Below, piece after piece: positions 30,131 through 38,480 of a DNA stretch of 64,000 nucleotides. Numbering within the stretch: the stretch's first letter is position 1; each line of letters opens with the position of its first letter. The notes beneath the pieces were generated by a model. That model saw only the letters and a program-made list of their open reading frames with translations, was not told the origin of the DNA and did no database searches. Where the stretch lies: NCBI GenBank assembly GCA_900618065.1, contig UYIL01000003.1, positions 1,798,001 through 1,862,000 on the forward strand. Direction: 5' to 3'. The DNA is from Streptococcus thermophilus. Its GTDB lineage: Bacteria; Actinomycetota; Actinomycetes; Mycobacteriales; Mycobacteriaceae. The position numbers were made by a program, and so were the translations under genes.

Positions 30131-30864
30131 CACAGGCCACACCGGGCGCCGGCACCATCCTGCTCCTCGGCGCGACCAGCGACATCGGTGGGGAGATTGC
30201 TGTGCGCATCTGTTCCGGTCGCGATGTGGTTCTGGCGGGGCGGAGACCGGAGGCGCTAGAAGACGTCGAAAAGCGACTGCGCAACGCGGGGGCCGCGAGT
30301 GTGCGCAGCGTCCCGTTTGAAGCGACGGACTTTTCGTCGCACCGTGAGGTCGTAGGGGCAGCTGGCCCGGTGACGACGGCGATTGTGGCCTTCGGCATTC
30401 TCGGTGACCAAGAGCGCGCGGAGCACGACGAAGAGCATGCCGCCGAAATCGCCATGATCGACTACACCGCGCAGGTGAACATGCTCACCGTGCTGGCAGA
30501 TGTCATGGACCGTGGGGAAATCTTCGCGTTTTCATCCATCGCAGGATGGCGGGCGCGCCGTGCAAATTACGTGTACGGGTCGACCAAGGCCGGGCTCGAC
30601 GCGTTCTGCCAAGGCTTGGCGGACAAGCTGCACGGCGGGCCGCTGAAGCTGATCACGGCACGCCCGGGCTTTGTCATCGGTTCCATGACCGAGGGCATGA
30701 AGCCTGCGCCGATGTCTGTGAGACCGGAGGAGGTCGCCGAGGCGGTCATTGTCGCAGCGCAAAAGAAGGGCAGCCGCACTGTCTGGATTCCACGTCAGCT
30801 GCAGGTGTTGGCGTGGGTCATGCGGTGCGTTCCGCACCCGATCTGGAGGCATATGCCACGGTAG
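30127..30864 (+). CDS. SDR oxidoreductase, DprE2-like
   Basis: 245 residues, short-chain dehydrogenase/reductase. NAD(P) motif LLLGATSDIGGEIA, then VAFGILGDQE, INYTA-like IDYTAQVN, the FSSIAG serine and catalytic YVYGSTKAG (Tyr-x3-Lys). The spacing and the C-terminal VWIPRQLQVLAWVMRCVPHPIWR resemble decaprenylphosphoryl-arabinose 2-epimerase subunit DprE2. No dprE1 oxidase partner is adjacent, so this may be a paralogue with another polyprenyl or sugar substrate. Cotranslated with pepQ. Confidence 0.75.
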   Translation: MTQATPGAGTILLLGATSDIGGEIAVRICSGRDVVLAGRRPEALEDVEKRLRNAGAASVRSVPFEATDFSSHREVVGAAGPVTTAIVAFGILGDQERAEHDEEHAAEIAMIDYTAQVNMLTVLADVMDRGEIFAFSSIAGWRARRANYVYGSTKAGLDAFCQGLADKLHGGPLKLITARPGFVIGSMTEGMKPAPMSVRPEEVAEAVIVAAQKKGSRTVWIPRQLQVLAWVMRCVPHPIWRHMPR

Positions 30865-30898
30865 AATTCGGGAAAACTGGTGCGACAAGGGAGGAAAC

Positions 30899-32206
30899 GT
30901 GGGCAAGAAGAGCAACATTGTCGGTGCGGTAGCCGGTCTCGGTGCCGCTGCTGTCGCTGGTCATCTGTGGAAGAACTCTCGGGAATCAGGCACACGCGGA
31001 CTGGTCACGCGGGCATGGCTGCCGCTGTTTGTGGATCTAGCAAAAGATATCATCAACCGCCCGGTCAGCGATCCCGAGTTCGAGTCGCCGCAGTGGTTGT
31101 CCGGTGCCACCGGAGGCGAGTTGATGCGCACCGAGAAGGTTCGCGCACTCGGGCTGAACTCGGACATGAATAAGGGCACGATGTGGCGGATCGAGTACGC
31201 GACGACGGACGCGCACGGGCGTCCGCTGTCTGCCACGGCCGCCGTGATCCGTTCGGAGAATCCGTGGGAGGGCACAGGGCCGCGTCCCGTTATCGGGTTC
31301 GCGCCTGGGACGCAGGGCACGGCGCGCCACTGTGATCCGTCGTACTCCTTCAGTATGTTCCTCGACGCTCGGTGGCCCTTCGACATCGTTTCCGCGTACG
31401 AGCAGCCCGCAGTGAACATGTATGTCGCCGCCGGCTGCCACGTGGTGGTCACCGACTACCCGCGGGATCCGGAAACAGGCAAGCAGCTCTACTGCGACCA
31501 CGTAGCAGGGGCGCATTCGCTTTACGACGCCCTCCGTGCCGCCAAGCACCTCGACGTCACCAGCGACCGCGTGGGCCTGTCCGGCTTCTCCCAGGGTGGC
31601 GGGTGCGTCGCCGCAGCGCTGGAGGAGCCCGAGTACGCCCCCGACATTCCCGTGGTAGCGGCGGTGTGCGGTGCGCCGCCGTCGGATCTCGAAGATATTC
31701 TCAACCATGTCGACGGTGAAACCGCGACATTCGTCTTGCCGTACGCGCTCGACGGCATGATGGCCTCCTACCCGGAGATTGCAGGCGAGCTCCTCCCACA
31801 CCTCACAGAGAGCGCTGGCGAACTGTTGGGGCTGGCACGTACCCGGTGCGTGCTCGGTGCGATGCCCCACAGTGCGCGCCAAGACACGACGACGTGGACC
31901 ACCGATGGCCGCAAGCTCGTCGATGTGGTCAAGGAGCTGCCGATCACCAACTCGCTCATCGGCGACAAACTCCTTGGCCACGCCTCCCCACAAGTTCCTA
32001 CGCGGCTGTGGGCAAGCGTTCACGACGACATCATTGCGTACCACTCGACCGAGAAACTCGCACGCGATTGGGGTATCGAGCTGACCACGCGGCGCCTGTT
32101 CCCGCTGCTGCGTTTCGACGTAGCCAAGCACCTCGTGCCGTTCTTCATCTGGATGCACGACGACGCGACGTGGCTGATCCGGCAGATTGAGAGTTCCGCA
32201 GTCTAA
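30899..32206 (+). CDS. Secretory-lipase family alpha/beta hydrolase
   Basis: 435 residues from GTG 30899, with GGGAGG upstream. Alpha/beta-hydrolase nucleophile motif GFSQG (Ser231); CHVVVTDYPRD and the C-terminal RLWASVHDDIIAYHS (acid and His region) fit the fungal/actinobacterial secretory-lipase (LIP) family. The N-terminus is short and basic-hydrophobic (KKSNIVGAVAGLGAAAVAG), perhaps an uncleaved signal-anchor. Probable lipid esterase at the cell envelope; the substrate is unknown. Follows the DprE2-like gene by 34 bases. Confidence 0.8.
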   Translation: MGKKSNIVGAVAGLGAAAVAGHLWKNSRESGTRGLVTRAWLPLFVDLAKDIINRPVSDPEFESPQWLSGATGGELMRTEKVRALGLNSDMNKGTMWRIEYATTDAHGRPLSATAAVIRSENPWEGTGPRPVIGFAPGTQGTARHCDPSYSFSMFLDARWPFDIVSAYEQPAVNMYVAAGCHVVVTDYPRDPETGKQLYCDHVAGAHSLYDALRAAKHLDVTSDRVGLSGFSQGGGCVAAALEEPEYAPDIPVVAAVCGAPPSDLEDILNHVDGETATFVLPYALDGMMASYPEIAGELLPHLTESAGELLGLARTRCVLGAMPHSARQDTTTWTTDGRKLVDVVKELPITNSLIGDKLLGHASPQVPTRLWASVHDDIIAYHSTEKLARDWGIELTTRRLFPLLRFDVAKHLVPFFIWMHDDATWLIRQIESSAV

Positions 32207-32224
32207 GGCAGGTAGTCTGGCCGC

Positions 32225-32740
32225 ATGCCCTATGCCGCTTATTTCCTGATCTACCTGATCCTCGAAGCGCTCGCGTTCTGGGGTGTGAGCCAGCTCATCG
32301 GAGTCGGATGGGCCTTGGCCGGCATCTTCATTCTCATGATTGTCGGTGCCGTGGGTGCTTCCGGAGCCATGCGCGCTGAGGTCGCCCGCGCCTCCCACGG
32401 GCACGCCAGCATCGGGCAGTTCGCTGGAGGCACCGCTCTGGCCATGGCTGGGGGAGCGCTGACCGTTATTCCGGGGTACATCACCTCAGCGTTCGGTGTG
32501 CTGCTGTTGTTCCGCCCGACACGCGAACTCATCCGTCAGTCCATGGCGGCGTCCCTGCGCAAGCGTGTAGAGACGTTTGGTGCCCAGGTGTACGACGTGT
32601 CCAATATGCAGCGGCACGCAACCTCCTACGGCACGTTCGGTGACGGCTCGGCTCCGGAAGAAGTGATTGATTCTGAGGAGATCGAAAAGTGGTCGCGTGA
32701 TGCTCGACCGGAAGACTTCGGAGGTCCGGGTGAGCGCTAA
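32225..32740 (+). CDS. FxsA-like membrane protein
   Basis: 171 residues. FxsA family: four hydrophobic segments in the first ~105 residues (YAAYFLIYLILEALAFWG, GWALAGIFILMIVGAVG, LTVIPGYITSAFGVLLL) with the conserved Pro-Gly between the last pair and a following FRPTRELIR. Known in E. coli for relieving phage T7 exclusion by F plasmids; its chromosomal role is unknown. The acidic C-terminus overlaps the lnt start by 11 bases, so translation is coupled. Confidence 0.85.
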   Translation: MPYAAYFLIYLILEALAFWGVSQLIGVGWALAGIFILMIVGAVGASGAMRAEVARASHGHASIGQFAGGTALAMAGGALTVIPGYITSAFGVLLLFRPTRELIRQSMAASLRKRVETFGAQVYDVSNMQRHATSYGTFGDGSAPEEVIDSEEIEKWSRDARPEDFGGPGER

Positions 32741-34301
32741 CTCGAATGCGGTGGTCACTGGCGGCCGCCTGCTGCTGGCTGGCGCAGGGGGAGTGCTGGT
32801 GTACTTCTCCCACGAACCGCACGGGCACTTCTGGGCGGCGATTTTCGGCGTGGCGCTGTTCTACTTCGCGCTGATGCCGTGGCCGTTCGTTGCTGCCACC
32901 GATAAAGCCGCTGCGCCGACCGCCGGCCGTGGCGCGTTGCTCGGGTACGTTCACGCAGTCTGCCTCTACCTGCCGTTGTTGCCGTGGGTGGGTGAGTTTG
33001 TGGGCGCATTGCCGTGGATCGCGCTGTCTCTGGCGTGCGCTCTCTACTCGCTCATCACAGGCGCATTCGGCGCCCTTGTTGCCCGGTGGCGTTTCGGTTT
33101 TCTCGCGTTCCCTCTGGTCTACGTCGCCGTCGAGTACGCGCTGTCCTCGTTCCCCTTCGGCGGATTCTCCTGGGTCCGTCTGGCCTGGGGGCAAATCAAC
33201 GGCCCCCTGGCCAATTTGGCGCCGTGGGGTGGCCCCGCACTGATAACGTTCGCGACCGTACTGCTGAGTGCGTCGATAGCCGCCTGCGTGCATGGGATTC
33301 TCTCTCGCGCCGAGTGGTTGCCAAAGGGGGGAGTAGTCGCCTGGTCGATGGTTGTGGCGGGGTTGATGATCTCCACGAGCATGATCGCGGGCCCGGCCGT
33401 CAACCGCGACGCGCCGACAACAGGGGAGGTCACTGTGGCCGCAATTCAGGGCAACGTTCCCCGCATGGGCCTGGACTTCAACGCCCAGCGCCGCGCAGTC
33501 CTAGCGAACCACGTGAATGTGACCAAAGAGATGGCCACCGACGTGCACGAGAAAGGGGAGAGCGTCGACATGGTCTTCTGGCCCGAGAACGCCTCTGATG
33601 TGAACCCCTTCGCGGACGAGGACGCTTTCGAGCTCATCTCCGGCGCCGTTGCAGAAGCAGATGCGCCCACTTTGGTGGGCACCTTGACCAAGGACGAGGT
33701 CGGTGATCGAAACACTGCCGTCATCTTCGACCCAGACGACGGGCCGGGGGACTACCACCACAAGAAGTACCTGCAGCCGTTCGGCGAATGGATGCCCTAC
33801 CGCGACTTCTTCCGGAACTTTTCCGAGTACGTCGACATGGCCGGCAACTTCAAACCCGGCGATGGCAATGGGACGGTGCGAATGGGGGATCACGTTGTCG
33901 GCGTGGCCACCTGTTACGAGGTCGCATTCGACATGGCCTACCGCGACGCGGTGAAAGCCGGTGCGCAGATCTTGACCACCCCGACGAACAACGCGACCTT
34001 CGGGTTCACCGATATGACCTATCAGCAGCTGGCCATGAGCCGCATCCGCGCGATGGAGACCGACCGTGCTGTCGTAGTCTCCGCCACGTCCGGTGTCTCT
34101 GCGATTGTTCACCCGGATGGTTCGGTGTCGCAGCACACGGAGATTTTCCAGCCGGGGTACCTCGTTGAAAAGCTTCCGCTGCGGGATTCCGTGACGTTTG
34201 CCGTGCGCTATGGGCAGTGGGTGCAGTGGCTGCTCGTCGCAGGGGGAGCAGCGGTGATGGCCGCATCCATAATTGGTGCCCGACGCGGGTACACTGCTTA
34301 G
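32730..34301 (+). CDS. lnt: Apolipoprotein N-acyltransferase
   Basis: 523 residues from GTG 32730, placed six bases after a GGAGG site; the frame is open further back inside fxsA. The N-terminal half has about six to seven transmembrane helices, the C-terminal half is a carbon-nitrogen hydrolase domain: Glu in FWPENASD, Lys in YHHKKYLQPFGEW, and Cys in GVATCYEVAFD. Adds the N-terminal acyl chain to lipoproteins. In C. glutamicum Lnt and Ppm1 are separate, adjacent proteins, while mycobacteria fuse them; the same split order is seen here. Confidence 0.94.
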   Translation: MSANSNAVVTGGRLLLAGAGGVLVYFSHEPHGHFWAAIFGVALFYFALMPWPFVAATDKAAAPTAGRGALLGYVHAVCLYLPLLPWVGEFVGALPWIALSLACALYSLITGAFGALVARWRFGFLAFPLVYVAVEYALSSFPFGGFSWVRLAWGQINGPLANLAPWGGPALITFATVLLSASIAACVHGILSRAEWLPKGGVVAWSMVVAGLMISTSMIAGPAVNRDAPTTGEVTVAAIQGNVPRMGLDFNAQRRAVLANHVNVTKEMATDVHEKGESVDMVFWPENASDVNPFADEDAFELISGAVAEADAPTLVGTLTKDEVGDRNTAVIFDPDDGPGDYHHKKYLQPFGEWMPYRDFFRNFSEYVDMAGNFKPGDGNGTVRMGDHVVGVATCYEVAFDMAYRDAVKAGAQILTTPTNNATFGFTDMTYQQLAMSRIRAMETDRAVVVSATSGVSAIVHPDGSVSQHTEIFQPGYLVEKLPLRDSVTFAVRYGQWVQWLLVAGGAAVMAASIIGARRGYTA

Positions 34302-34333
34302 AGAAACGACATCCCCGGTAAAAAGGAGAGACC

Positions 34334-35347
34334 GTGCCCGTGGCTGACAAACCCAGTGACTCCACGTTGGTGATTATCCCGACGTACAACGAGCTGGAGA
34401 ACCTTCCGCGCATCGTTGAGCGCGTCCGTGCCGCCACGCCGGAGGTGGACATCCTCGTCGTCGACGACAACTCCCCGGACGGCACCGGCGACAAGGCGGA
34501 CGCCCTCGCTGCGGCGGACGAGCACGTTCACGTTGTGCACCGCGCGGAAAAGACGGGCCTGCTCGGCGCGTACCGTGAGGGCTTTGAGTGGGCGCTGGAG
34601 CGCAAGTACAAGGTCATCTGCCAAATGGACGCGGACGGCTCCCACGCGCCGGAGCAGCTGCAGGATCTGCTGGATACTGTGGACAAGGGCGCGGACCTAG
34701 TCATTGGTTCGCGTTATGTCCCCGGTGGAGAAGCGGTGAACTGGCCGAAGGAACGCTACTACCTATCCAAGCTGGGCAACCTGTACATCTCCATTGCCCT
34801 CGGCGATGAAATCGCGGACATGACCGCCGGCTACCGTGCCTTCCGCCGCGAGGTGCTGGAAACCATCGACTTCGACGAGCTTTCCCGCAAGGGATACATC
34901 TTCCAGGTGCAGATCGCCGATGTCGCTATCCAGGAGGGTTTCGATGTGCGTGAGGTGCCTATCACCTTCGTTGACCGCGAGCTTGGCGAGTCTAAGCTAG
35001 ATGCCAGCTTTGCCAAGGACTCCTTGGCCGAGGTGACCAAGTGGGGCTGGACGCGCCGCTCCGGTCAAGCCAAGGACGTGGCCTACGAGCTGAAACGCTT
35101 GGGCAAGTACCAGCTAGATGAGCTGGGTGTGAAGGAGATCCCGGGTAAGGTCACCGGCGCGATTTCTGTCGCCGGCGATATGGTTGAAGAAGGCTCGAAG
35201 TTGCTGGCATACGAGCTCAAACGCAACTCTGATGAAGTAGACACGCGCCCCCTGGCTTCCTTGGGCCGCAGTTTGGTCGGCTTCGCGGAAGAGGGGGCGC
35301 GTTTGGCGAAGTATGAGGTACAGCGGCTGGTGAACAACCGCCACTAA
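34334..35347 (+). CDS. ppm1: Polyprenol-phosphate-mannose synthase with long C-terminal extension
   Basis: 337 residues from GTG 34334 with AAAGGAGA upstream. GT2 domain (about 1-240): VIIPTYNELENLP, VVDDNSPDGT, QMDADGSH (the DxD metal site) and MTAGYRAFRR. Makes polyprenyl-phosphate mannose for lipomannan synthesis and protein mannosylation. The C. glutamicum enzyme is about 270 residues. The extra tail (241-337) contains a repeated pattern VEEGSKLLAYELKR (284-297) and AEEGARLAKYEVQR (318-331), with a third partial copy VAYELKRLGKY (249-259). This tail is unusual. Confidence 0.92.
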   Translation: MPVADKPSDSTLVIIPTYNELENLPRIVERVRAATPEVDILVVDDNSPDGTGDKADALAAADEHVHVVHRAEKTGLLGAYREGFEWALERKYKVICQMDADGSHAPEQLQDLLDTVDKGADLVIGSRYVPGGEAVNWPKERYYLSKLGNLYISIALGDEIADMTAGYRAFRREVLETIDFDELSRKGYIFQVQIADVAIQEGFDVREVPITFVDRELGESKLDASFAKDSLAEVTKWGWTRRSGQAKDVAYELKRLGKYQLDELGVKEIPGKVTGAISVAGDMVEEGSKLLAYELKRNSDEVDTRPLASLGRSLVGFAEEGARLAKYEVQRLVNNRH

Positions 35348-35359
35348 AGGCAGAAAGCC

Positions 35360-35743
35360 TTAAGCCTGGTTCTCTTGAGCTTCTTTCTGCTCTTTGGCAA
35401 TGCGCGCCGCGTTACGGCGGCGCTTGCGCAGCTGCTCCAAGCGCTCTTCAAGCAGCTCATCGAGCTCGTCGATGGTGCGGCGTTCCAGCAGCATGTCCCA
35501 GTGCGTGCGCGGTGGCTTGACCGGCTTGGACTCCACGCCCTCACCTTCAATCAGGGTGCCGGTTTGACCGTTCTTGCACGGCCATTCCTCGGGAATCTCG
35601 GCGTCGTCTGCGAACGGGATCTCGAAAACCTCACCGGAAGGGGTGCGGTACTTCGCCATCCTGCGGGGGGCGAGATCGTGGTCGCGATCCGTCTCGTAGC
35701 TCACTGCGCCCATCCGGCTACCGCGTAGTACCCGATCAGCCAT
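35360..35743 (-). CDS. rbpA: RNA polymerase-binding protein RbpA
   Basis: 127 residues, actinobacterial RNA polymerase cofactor that binds sigma-A-type holoenzyme and stabilises open complexes. Visible are the N-terminal GSRMGAVSYETDRD segment, the core (YRTPSGEVFEIPFADDAEIPEEWPC, about 32-56) and the basic linker and sigma-interaction domain (THWDMLLERRTIDELDELLEERLEQL). Ends 13 bases after ppm1 on the opposite strand. The upstream region has a sigma-A-type and a SigH/SigR-type promoter. Confidence 0.96.
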   Translation of the reverse strand: MADRVLRGSRMGAVSYETDRDHDLAPRRMAKYRTPSGEVFEIPFADDAEIPEEWPCKNGQTGTLIEGEGVESKPVKPPRTHWDMLLERRTIDELDELLEERLEQLRKRRRNAARIAKEQKEAQENQA

Positions 35744-35815
35744 GCTGCATCTGTCCCTTCATAATTGGTCTGTAGAAGCTTGCGGAGCGGTCATGCAGCC
35801 CCGCGCGATCTACAA

Positions 35816-35862
35816 AGTATAACGGCCACCCATAGCAACGGTTCACCCACACCGTTTGTTCC
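35816..35862 (-). promoter_or_regulatory. Dual promoter of rbpA (sigma-A and SigH-type)
   Basis: Read on the minus strand, GGAAC (35858-35862) and GTT (35837-35839) are 18 bases apart, matching the GGAA-N18-GTT pattern of SigH/SigR promoters. A separate -10 TATACT lies at 35816-35821. In Streptomyces and mycobacteria rbpA is under redox/heat-stress sigma control; the assignment here rests on sequence only. Confidence 0.5.
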
Positions 35863-35890
35863 ACCGGTTACGATCAGAGGTGAACAGATC

Positions 35891-36220
35891 ATGAACGAGC
35901 CATTTCAGACCAAAGACGAGGCAGGCACGTGCTTGTGGTGCGGTGCGCCCATTGAACAGCTCCAGGGACGTGGCCGCCGCAGGAAATATTGCACCGATTC
36001 GTGCAAGCAACGAGCCTACGAACAGCGACACTCAGTCCTTAGCGGGCCAGAGCGAGCCCGCCCGCGCAACGACGAGACTCTGCGCGACCGCTTGTTCGCA
36101 CTGCGCTGCGCCGCAGAAGACATCGCTACGGCAGTCTCTGAAGGCGCAGACGCCGATGAGATTGAGTCCTTGTGCGATGAGCTGGTTACCATGGCTAAGA
36201 GAATTGAAAAGCTTCACTAG
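35891..36220 (+). CDS. Small four-cysteine protein, probable zinc finger
   Basis: 109 residues from ATG 35891 with AGAGGTGA seven bases upstream; the frame is open earlier but lacks a site. Cys14, Cys17, Cys34 and Cys38 (CLWC ... KYCTDSCKQRAY) can bind one zinc ion, with basic residues RGRRRK between them, so nucleic-acid binding is plausible. The C-terminal half is an acidic helix. Divergent from rbpA, sharing its upstream region. I do not recognise a named family. Confidence 0.75.
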   Translation: MNEPFQTKDEAGTCLWCGAPIEQLQGRGRRRKYCTDSCKQRAYEQRHSVLSGPERARPRNDETLRDRLFALRCAAEDIATAVSEGADADEIESLCDELVTMAKRIEKLH

Positions 36221-36249
36221 AAACTTCGCGGGAAGAAAGAGGGGATGGC

Positions 36250-36945
36250 ATGCAGACACGCACCCAGAAGATCGTGTTCTTTGGTGGTCTGGCGGTGATC
36301 ATTCCTCTCGCTTTGGTGGCCATCGTTCCGCTCGTCTTCGCGCTGTTCAATTCGCCCGGTATCAAGACTGAGCCTATTGATGACGGTGGCGCTCAAGCCG
36401 CGACAACCGGAGTGGACGGCCACTGGGTGGTGAGCAACCAAATGGGCAAGAATGCGACTTCGGCCGGGTTCACGTTCCGCGAGCTGTTGCCGGGTGATGA
36501 GCGCATCACGTCTGGCTCTACGCCTGCCGTTACCGGCGAGATGACCATTGAGGCGGGCACCCTGACCGCTGGCGAGGTGACCGTGGATATGACTAATATC
36601 GTCACGGATCGCGATGTCCGTGACGTTAATGTGCGGAGGAGCATCCTTCACACGGAGGAGTACCCGGAAGCGACGTTCGCCCTCACAGAGCCCGTCGACG
36701 TCTCAGGGCTGCCGGACGACGGCACCATCGGCACCGTCACGCTCACGGGTGAGATGACCATTCACGGCGAGACGAACACGATCACGCAGGAGTTCAACGC
36801 GCTGCGCACGGGCGATAACGTGATCGTGCACGCCGACATTCCATTCAACCGTCTTGACTACGGCGTGGAGACCCCGGAGTTCGTGGCCGCGAAGATCGCG
36901 GAGGAAGGCGAGATCAACATCCGCCTCAAGATGGACAAGCAGTGA
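36250..36945 (+). CDS. YceI-family protein with N-terminal membrane anchor
   Basis: 231 residues. A membrane helix (about 8-33, rich in Leu/Val/Ile) is followed by the YceI lipocalin-like beta barrel: TSAGFTFRE, GEMTIEAGTLTAGEVTVDM, SILHTEEYPEATFAL and LTGEMTIHGETN. YceI proteins bind long isoprenoid chains; in corynebacteria the anchored form faces outside. RBS GGGGATG-like upstream. Function in this organism is not established. Convergent with the CFA-synthase-like gene. Confidence 0.88.
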   Translation: MQTRTQKIVFFGGLAVIIPLALVAIVPLVFALFNSPGIKTEPIDDGGAQAATTGVDGHWVVSNQMGKNATSAGFTFRELLPGDERITSGSTPAVTGEMTIEAGTLTAGEVTVDMTNIVTDRDVRDVNVRRSILHTEEYPEATFALTEPVDVSGLPDDGTIGTVTLTGEMTIHGETNTITQEFNALRTGDNVIVHADIPFNRLDYGVETPEFVAAKIAEEGEINIRLKMDKQ

Positions 36946-36963
36946 AACGTCCCCTTTTGTCCG

Positions 36964-36977
36964 ATAATGTACATTAT
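36964..36977. promoter_or_regulatory. Perfect 14-base palindrome in a convergent intergenic gap
   Basis: ATAATGTACATTAT is exactly self-complementary and AT-rich in a GC-rich setting. It lies in the 79-base gap between two convergent genes, where no promoter is expected. It could be a transcription-factor site, or fold in RNA. The repeat motif GCTTATCGACGC follows at 37006-37017. Confidence 0.35.
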
Positions 36978-37024
36978 GTCAAGTAGCGTTCGCGCTTAGC
37001 GCTCCGCTTATCGACGCCGCGTCC

Positions 37025-38353
37025 CTACCGCACTCCCCGGCGGTGCTTGTGTGCGAGTGTGTACTGGACTACATCGAGCATCCCCAGGCGTGCCAGCGCT
37101 TCACGGAGGGCGAGCTGCCACATCCATAGCCGGCGGTACACTGCATCGAAGCCGTCGGCTGCGGCTTCACGCAGTTGCCCTTGGAACGTTGTCCGCTGGT
37201 GCCCTAAGGACAATGCGAGATGCTCCGGCGCGTGTGTCTCTCCGACGACGCGTAATCCGGTGTGCTTATCCACCAGCTTCTGTAAGGACTCTTCTGTACC
37301 GTATTCCAGCGCAGGCCACACATACGCGCGAAGCGATTCCAGCGATGATTGAGCGACTGGCGTGAACTTTTCCGTCGCCACAACCGTCTGGACGACGGCG
37401 CGGCCTCCGCGTGCGAGCATCTCGTCGATGACTGCGGCGTATATGGGACGCAGGCGACTTGGGAGGGTTTCAATCGTTTCGATGGACACCACAGCGTCGT
37501 ATCGGCCTTCACGGCGCGCCAGTGCGTGCGGAATGCTCTCCACTACCCCGACATGCACATTGTCGTCGACACCCGCTAGCGTCAGGCGCTCCCGCAGGCC
37601 CGGTAGCACCTCCGGGTCGGTCACCAACGAATCCACCGTCGCCTGACGGTTGGCTGCGGCGATGGCCACTGCGCCCCCAGAGCTGGGAAGTTCAACGACG
37701 TGGGAGCCGGCGTGGATACCGGCGGCGTCGAGAAGCATGCCGACACTTCTGCGTTGTGCATCAGCAAGATCGAGCTTCTCCGTGCGCAATGGCTCGCTGT
37801 AATTAGTCACGGCGACGAAATAATTGGCCGGCTCTCCACTCTTGCCCGCACTCGGCGAGAAAGATTTCACGCTGCGACGTTCCGTCGTAGGCACTCCTGT
37901 GGCGAAGTGACCGGCGAATGAACTCATACCGTCGCCTGCGAACCTCGCGACAAGCTCGGGTGGGACTTCCCCGCCGACGAAGCGCGTCTCGGATTTTGCA
38001 CGTGATGTCCGCGGCTTGTAACCCGACTCAATCAGGCCGCAAAGTACCTTGACTAGTGCTGCCGGCGTTTGTGTGCGCCACTCTCCTGCCATATAGGACT
38101 CCGCTAACCCGATCCAGCCATTGGTGGCAATGCGAGCGAACATGGCCTCGTGGTCCACAACAAGGTCCGGTTGGCCCTCCGGCTCGAGGTCCAGGCCGGC
38201 TTGCATGCACGCCTTCGCAAAACTCGCCTCCGCACGCCGCGACCGCATCCCCATCGTGCGCCCGGATGGAACGTAAGCGATGCTCGGCCATTGCGTGGGA
38301 TCCACAGTTGCCAAGTGATCTAATTGGGCAGGATAGACGGCGTTGTCGGGCAC
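37025..38353 (-). CDS. Cyclopropane-fatty-acid-synthase-like methyltransferase
   Basis: 442 residues from GTG 38353. N-terminal CFA-synthase signature GLAESYMAGEW (82-92) and VTNYSEPLR (182-190). The SAM-binding motif I is VVELPSSGGAV (219-229) instead of the usual VLEIGCGWG, so cofactor binding may be altered. Lipid methylation of membrane fatty acids is the family role. The open frame extends into the divergent ndh start and is a shadow there; a TATCCT box upstream supports the shorter start. Confidence 0.8.
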   Translation of the reverse strand: MPDNAVYPAQLDHLATVDPTQWPSIAYVPSGRTMGMRSRRAEASFAKACMQAGLDLEPEGQPDLVVDHEAMFARIATNGWIGLAESYMAGEWRTQTPAALVKVLCGLIESGYKPRTSRAKSETRFVGGEVPPELVARFAGDGMSSFAGHFATGVPTTERRSVKSFSPSAGKSGEPANYFVAVTNYSEPLRTEKLDLADAQRRSVGMLLDAAGIHAGSHVVELPSSGGAVAIAAANRQATVDSLVTDPEVLPGLRERLTLAGVDDNVHVGVVESIPHALARREGRYDAVVSIETIETLPSRLRPIYAAVIDEMLARGGRAVVQTVVATEKFTPVAQSSLESLRAYVWPALEYGTEESLQKLVDKHTGLRVVGETHAPEHLALSLGHQRTTFQGQLREAAADGFDAVYRRLWMWQLALREALARLGMLDVVQYTLAHKHRRGVR

Positions 38354-38480
38354 GTCGTTTAGGATAGACGGCCGTGAGAGCGGTTTTGTGGTGCCACGGC
38401 GCGCACTTGCCTCAAACCCGCGTATGATTTCATGGCGGATCCGTAAGAAGTTGTTCTGAAAGGCTAGAAGGAGCTCAAAC

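Noticed and set aside
31037..32404. 455-codon frame opposite the lipase gene
   Set aside because: Shadow of the lipase and the fxsA-like gene; no motif.
35347..35361. Terminator between ppm1 and rbpA (AAGGC-AGAAA-GCCTT)
   Set aside because: Only a five-pair stem with no T run; not supported.
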